A DNA stretch of 35,634 nt from Lachnoanaerobaculum sp. ICM7 (GTDB taxonomy: Bacteria; Bacillota; Clostridia; Lachnospirales; Lachnospiraceae): contig NZ_ALJL01000007.1 in the NCBI RefSeq assembly GCF_000287675.1, forward strand, positions 1-35,634. The letters run 5' to 3'. Shown here piece by piece: positions 31,815 to 35,634 of the stretch. Both the position numbers and the translations under genes were made by a program. A model generated the notes under the pieces. It ran no database searches, was not told the DNA's origin, and saw only the letters and a list, made by a program, of their open reading frames with translations. The first letter of the stretch is position 1, and every line of letters begins with the position of its first letter.

Positions 31815-32654
31815 ATGAATAAAAAAGTGTTAACAGTACAGGATATTTCATGTTTCGGACAGTGCTCCACAACAGTGGCATTACCGATACTTTCAGCTTG
31901 CGGAGTTGAGACGGCTATAATGCCGTCTGCTATACTTTCCACCCATACAGGCGGTTTTAGCGGATTTACTTTCCGAGATCTGACAGAGGATTTGCCTAAG
32001 ATTATGGAGCATTGGAAAAAAGAAGGCATAAACTTTGACGCAATATATACGGGTTATCTCGGAAGTAAGAGACAGATTGAGATTGTAATTGATTTGTTTA
32101 ACAATCTTTTAAAAGAAGACGGAATTAGGATAGTTGATCCCGCTATGGCGGACAACGGAAAATTGTATACAGGATTTGATGAAGATTTTGTAAAAGAAAT
32201 GAGAAATCTTGTAGGTACAAGTGATATTGTACTTCCAAATATGACTGAAGCCGCTTTACTTACAGACAGTGAGATATTACTTGATAATCAAAGCGGTGAA
32301 TATATTATGAGTATTATATATAAACTTAGAGACCTTGGTGCTAAGAATATAATATTAAAAGGTATCAGAAATATTGAAGGCAAGCTTGGAATAGCTGTGT
32401 TTGAAAGTGATACTGAAAACATAGAGATATTCTACACTGAAAGAATAAAAAAAGATGCGCATGGTACAGGTGATTGTTATGCTGCGGCATTTACAGGAGG
32501 GCTGATGCATGGGAAGAGCTTTAGAGAGGCGGCGAAGATAGCTGCGGAATTTGTCTCTGAGGCTATAAGAAAGACAATTGATGATGAGAGTCATTGGTAC
32601 GGAGTGAAATTTGAAAAAGCCTTACCGGTTTTAGTGAGAGAGTTGAATAAATGA
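31815..32654 (+). CDS. Pyridoxamine kinase
   Basis: This is a 279-residue ribokinase-fold kinase. It begins KKVLTVQDISCFGQCSTTVA and has AIMPSAILSTHTGGFSGFT, IVDPAMADNGKLYTGF, VLPNMTEAALLT and the catalytic AHGTGDCYAAAFTGG motif. These are typical of Clostridia pyridoxamine kinases, which make pyridoxal or pyridoxamine phosphate for the PLP enzymes. GTTGAGGTGGG provides the ribosome binding site. It overlaps the next gene by 4 nt. The copy at 10696-11517 is a distant paralogue. The gene is a plausible partner for the PLP-dependent decarboxylase in the same run. Confidence 0.88.
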   Translation: MNKKVLTVQDISCFGQCSTTVALPILSACGVETAIMPSAILSTHTGGFSGFTFRDLTEDLPKIMEHWKKEGINFDAIYTGYLGSKRQIEIVIDLFNNLLKEDGIRIVDPAMADNGKLYTGFDEDFVKEMRNLVGTSDIVLPNMTEAALLTDSEILLDNQSGEYIMSIIYKLRDLGAKNIILKGIRNIEGKLGIAVFESDTENIEIFYTERIKKDAHGTGDCYAAAFTGGLMHGKSFREAAKIAAEFVSEAIRKTIDDESHWYGVKFEKALPVLVRELNK

Positions 32655-32839
32655 TACAAATAGATGTAGGAGATATACTTACATTGAAAAAGCCGCATCC
32701 ATGCGGTTCTTATGAGTGGGAAGTGCTTAGGATTGGACAAGATTTGAGGCTAAAATGTGTAGGATGCGGACATCAGATGATGATTGCGAGAAAGAGTATA
32801 GAAAAAAATATTAAAGCAAAAGGAAAAGATGTAGAATGA
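32651..32839 (+). CDS. DUF951 family protein
   Basis: This is a 62-residue protein with the DUF951 signature: DILTLKKPHPCGSYEWEVLR, then LKCVGCGHQMMIAR. The cysteines suggest a small zinc-binding fold. In many Firmicutes, DUF951 genes sit near replication or translation genes, and the function is unknown. It starts inside the kinase stop (ATGA) and ends in the ABC-F start (ATGA), so all three are coupled. Confidence 0.88.
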   Translation: MIQIDVGDILTLKKPHPCGSYEWEVLRIGQDLRLKCVGCGHQMMIARKSIEKNIKAKGKDVE

Positions 32840-34389
32840 GTATTTTGAATGTGGAAAATTTGAGCCACGGTTTTGGTGATAGAGCTATTTTTGACAATGT
32901 TTCCTTCAGAATGCTAAAAGGTGAGCATATAGGACTTGTTGGTGCCAACGGAGAGGGTAAGTCTACATTCATGAGTGTAGTTACAGGAAAACTGATGCCT
33001 GATGAGGGCAAGATAGAGTGGGCAAAAAATGTACAGATAGGATATCTGGATCAGCACTCGGTACTTGAAGAGGGAACCAGTATAAGAGATGCATTAAAGG
33101 GAGCCTATGATCATCTTTTTGATATGGAAAAAAGAATGAATGAAATCTGTGACTTGCTTACTACAGCTGATGAAAGCGCGATGGATGAGCTTATGGAAGA
33201 GCTTGGTACTATTCAGGAACTTTTGATGGCACATGATTTCTATACTATTGATGCTAAGGTCGAAGATGTGGCAAATGCGCTGGGGCTTACAGATATCGGA
33301 CTTGAAAGAGATGTAACGGAACTTAGCGGCGGACAAAGAACAAAAATCCTTTTGGCAAAGCTTCTCTTACAAAAACCGGATATTTTACTTTTAGATGAGC
33401 CTACAAACTATTTGGATGTTGAACATATTGAGTGGCTGAAAAGATATTTGCAGGATTATGAGAATGCATTTGTACTTATTTCGCATGATATACCTTTCCT
33501 TAATTCTGTGGTAAATATCATATATCATATGGAAAATCAGGAACTCAACAGATATGTAGGAGATTATAATAAATTCCTTGAGGTTTATGAGGTAAAGAAA
33601 AAACAGCTGGAGGCGGCATATAATCGTCAGCAGAAGGAAAGAGAAGAACTTGCCGATTTTGTTGCCAGAAATAAGGCGAGGGTTGCTACAAGAAATATGG
33701 CAATGAGCAGACAAAAAAAGCTTGATAAGATGGATATAATAGAGCTTGCGGCGGAAAAGCCGAAGCCTGAGTTTAATTTTAAAGAGGCCAGAACACCGGG
33801 TAAGACTATTTTTGAAACTACAGATCTTGTGATTGGTTATGACTCACCACTTTCAAAACCTATAAATGTAAGAATGGAAAGAGGAGAAAAGATAGCAATG
33901 TTCGGTGCAAACGGTATAGGAAAGTCAACTCTTTTAAAGAGTATACTTGGTCTTACACCGGCATTGTCAGGAAAAACTGTTCTGGGAGACTATCTTGAGA
34001 TAGGCTATTTTGAGCAGGAAAGCGACAATAAGTCAAAAAATACCTGCATTGAGGAATTGTGGAGTGAATTTCCGGGGTACAGTCAATACGAGGTAAGATC
34101 AGCGCTGGCAAAATGCGGTCTTACTACAAAACATATAGAGAGTCTTTTCAGAGTACTCTCCGGTGGAGAGCAGGCAAAGGTGAGACTTTGTAAGCTTATT
34201 AACAGGCCTACAAATATTCTTTTTTTGGATGAGCCGACAAATCATTTGGATGTGGACGCAAAGGACGAATTGAAAAGAGCGCTGAAGGCATATAGGGGAA
34301 GTATACTGCTGATTTGCCATGAGCCTGATTTTTACGAAGACTTTATAACAAGAACCATTGACTGCAGAGAGTGGTCACTGAGGGTATAA
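32836..34389 (+). CDS. ABC-F family ATPase
   Basis: This is a 517-residue protein with two ABC cassettes and no membrane segments. The first cassette has Walker A GANGEGKST, signature LSGGQRTKI and Walker B LLLDEPTNYLD. The second has GANGIGKST, LSGGEQAKVRL and LFLDEPTNHLD. A charged linker (KKKQLEAAYNRQQKEREELA) joins them. ABC-F proteins bind the ribosomal E site and relieve stalled translation; some give antibiotic resistance. This one looks like a housekeeping member rather than a drug-resistance type, though the sequence cannot exclude the latter. It overlaps the neighbouring DUF951 gene by 4 nt. Confidence 0.92.
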   Translation: MSILNVENLSHGFGDRAIFDNVSFRMLKGEHIGLVGANGEGKSTFMSVVTGKLMPDEGKIEWAKNVQIGYLDQHSVLEEGTSIRDALKGAYDHLFDMEKRMNEICDLLTTADESAMDELMEELGTIQELLMAHDFYTIDAKVEDVANALGLTDIGLERDVTELSGGQRTKILLAKLLLQKPDILLLDEPTNYLDVEHIEWLKRYLQDYENAFVLISHDIPFLNSVVNIIYHMENQELNRYVGDYNKFLEVYEVKKKQLEAAYNRQQKEREELADFVARNKARVATRNMAMSRQKKLDKMDIIELAAEKPKPEFNFKEARTPGKTIFETTDLVIGYDSPLSKPINVRMERGEKIAMFGANGIGKSTLLKSILGLTPALSGKTVLGDYLEIGYFEQESDNKSKNTCIEELWSEFPGYSQYEVRSALAKCGLTTKHIESLFRVLSGGEQAKVRLCKLINRPTNILFLDEPTNHLDVDAKDELKRALKAYRGSILLICHEPDFYEDFITRTIDCREWSLRV

Positions 34390-34397
34390 GATTTTAT

Positions 34398-34940
34398 ATG
34401 AATTTTTATGATTTAAGAGTGGAAGCGGCTGACGGAAGTATAATCTCTATGAGTGATTTTAAAGGGAAGGTTGTGCTGGTAGTAAATACTGCTACAGGTT
34501 GTGGCTTTACACCACAATATAAATCGCTTGAAGAGATGTATGAAAGGTACAATGAGAAAGGTTTTGAAATAATTGATGTACCCTGTAATCAATTTCGTGA
34601 TCAGACACCGGGTACAGATGAAGAGATACATGAGTTTTGCACATTAAACTATAATACAAAATTTCCACAGATGAAAAAGTCGGATGTAAACGGTGAAAAT
34701 GAAATAGAACTTTTCAAATACTTAAAATCACAAAAGGGATTTGAAGGTTTTGGAACGGGCATTAAAGCTTTGGGTATGGCTGCAATGTTAAAGGTTATGG
34801 ATAAGGACTACAAGAATAATCCTGATATCAAATGGAATTTTACAAAGTTTGTTATTGATAGAGAAGGTCAAGTGGTAGCAAGATTTGAGCCTACTATAGA
34901 TATGAAAGAAGTAGAAGAGCTTGTGGCATCTTTAATATAG
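34398..34940 (+). CDS. Glutathione peroxidase family (thiol peroxidase)
   Basis: This is a 180-residue peroxidase. It begins MNFYDLRVEAADGSIISMSD and has the catalytic Cys35 in NTATGCGFTPQY, then DVPCNQF with the conserved glutamine and KWNFTKFVIDREG with the conserved tryptophan. In bacteria these enzymes usually reduce peroxides with thioredoxin. ATG 34398 is preferred over the upstream in-frame GTG 34371, because the family starts there and the GTG lies inside the ABC-F gene. The ribosome binding site is weak (aggg, 34381-34384). It is the last gene before the rRNA operon, with no clear terminator visible. Confidence 0.9.
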   Translation: MNFYDLRVEAADGSIISMSDFKGKVVLVVNTATGCGFTPQYKSLEEMYERYNEKGFEIIDVPCNQFRDQTPGTDEEIHEFCTLNYNTKFPQMKKSDVNGENEIELFKYLKSQKGFEGFGTGIKALGMAAMLKVMDKDYKNNPDIKWNFTKFVIDREGQVVARFEPTIDMKEVEELVASLI

Positions 34941-34968
34941 AAAATTTAAAAAAAACATAAAACAAAGG

Positions 34969-34997
34969 TTGACAGGACAGTGTGTAAGGTGTAGAAT
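34969..34997 (+). promoter_or_regulatory. rRNA operon promoter P1 with flanking inverted repeat
   Basis: TTGACA (34969-34974), a 17-bp spacer, then TAGAAT (34992-34997). A perfect inverted repeat, ggacagtg (34975-34982) with cactgtcc (35003-35010), brackets the spacer and -10. This is unlike the other two promoters and could be a protein-binding site. Confidence 0.8.
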
Positions 34998-35064
34998 GAT
35001 ACCACTGTCCTAAAAAGATAGAAAAAATAAAATCAAATATTTCTAAAAACAATAGAAAATACTC

Positions 35065-35093
35065 TTGACATGATTTAGAAAGTTTGATATTAT
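35065..35093 (+). promoter_or_regulatory. rRNA operon promoter P2
   Basis: TTGACA (35065-35070), a 17-bp spacer, then TATTAT (35088-35093) with a TG extension. It is followed by two small stems, ttgctc/gagcaa (35101-35117) and aaagtt/aacttt (35120-35137). Confidence 0.85.
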
Positions 35094-35158
35094 ATCAAAG
35101 TTGCTCAAAAAGAGCAAAGAAAGTTCGAGAAAACTTTTCAAAATAACTTAAAAAGTTG

Positions 35159-35187
35159 TTGACAAGATGAAATGAGCTTGATATAAT
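35159..35187 (+). promoter_or_regulatory. rRNA operon promoter P3
   Basis: TTGACA (35159-35164), a 17-bp spacer, then a perfect TATAAT (35182-35187) with a TG extension. It is the strongest of the three and nearest to 16S, giving a leader of about 260 nt. Confidence 0.9.
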
Positions 35188-35254
35188 AGCTAAGCTGTTT
35201 CAAACAGCAACCAAATGAACCTTGATAATTTAAGATTAAACAGTACACACAACC

Positions 35255-35423
35255 CTGAAAATTCTTGATTATTTCAATAATCAATGAGATTTCAGATGCA
35301 TTTTTCACTTGATGAAAACGAGCGAAAGCGAAGTTTGAATCTTAGTGAAAAAGTAGTTCTTCGTACGAGTGAAACGAGTGCGATAGAACAACCTTAAAAA
35401 ACAGTAGATCTGTGAAAACAGAT
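35255..35423 (+). other. Structured rRNA leader with several hairpins
   Basis: Visible stems are ctgaaa/tttcag enclosing ttgattatt/aataatcaa (35255-35295), tttttcact/agtgaaaaa (35301-35352), gttct/agaac (35356-35389) and atctgt/acagat with a gaaa loop (35408-35423). Between them are related tracts, acgagcgaaagcgaag and tacgagtgaaacgagtgcga. They probably serve antitermination or rRNA processing. I do not identify a canonical boxA with certainty. Confidence 0.6.
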
Positions 35424-35453
35424 GCAAGCTAGCGAGAAGGCTAGATTAAACTT

Positions 35454-35634
<181 letters not shown>

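Noticed and set aside
34371-34397. GTG 34371 as start of the peroxidase
   Set aside because: It lies within the ABC-F gene and adds residues not seen in the family.

Overview
This window is chromosomal DNA from a low-GC Gram-positive anaerobe, most likely a Lachnospiraceae relative (Clostridia). The evidence is the AT-rich coding sequence with strong AGGAGG-type ribosome binding sites, the partial 16S rRNA at the right end, a long-form HPF, Clostridia-style solute-binding lipoproteins and GH3 enzymes, and the order holB-ricT-trmN6-rsmI, which in Firmicutes usually lies in the origin-proximal half of the chromosome. The genus cannot be fixed from this sequence alone. Every substantial gene is on the + strand. 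The one minus-strand gene I can support is a 31-codon toxin-like peptide.

Layout. 1-730: the frameshifted tail of a DUF4143 AAA ATPase and an unrecognised small protein. 757-3310: a SulP anion transporter and a LUD-domain protein, closed by a terminator. 3350-9166: a fructan/sucrose-type utilisation operon made of a lipoprotein binding protein, two permeases, a LacI regulator and a GH32 beta-fructosidase. It is driven by an extended -10 promoter that carries a perfect LacI-type operator and a second large palindrome. No transport ATPase is encoded here. 9177-10643: a secreted protein with a cell-wall-binding repeat and a CAP domain. 10657-18403: a pyridoxal kinase gene joined by a 1-nt gap to a complete Wadjet (jetABCD) defence operon.

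The most unusual structure is at the jetC/jetD junction. About 346 bp lie between two perfect 33-bp direct repeats. The repeats duplicate the end of jetC and the start of jetD, so both genes stay intact. The insert reads as a complete type I toxin-antitoxin cassette with the architecture of the Fst/par family: a minus-strand 31-residue membrane peptide, a convergent plus-strand small RNA of about 75 nt, a shared bidirectional terminator, two short repeats that let the RNA pair with the toxin start region, and a short hairpin that can hide the toxin Shine-Dalgarno. I infer that an addiction module inserted into a plasmid-restricting defence operon.

18404-18851 has no gene but holds three perfect and one near-perfect DnaA boxes within 115 bp, upstream of hpf. 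19603-25624 encodes a soluble GH3 glycosidase, a GtrA-family membrane protein and a domain-permuted, membrane-anchored GH3. The last of these overlaps the first gene of a tightly packed housekeeping run (decarboxylase, guanylate-kinase-like, holB, ricT, trmN6, rsmI, rpiB, a hypothetical, a second pyridoxamine kinase, DUF951, ABC-F, glutathione peroxidase). 34941-35453 holds three tandem strong rRNA promoters and a structured leader, followed by the first ~180 nt of 16S rRNA.
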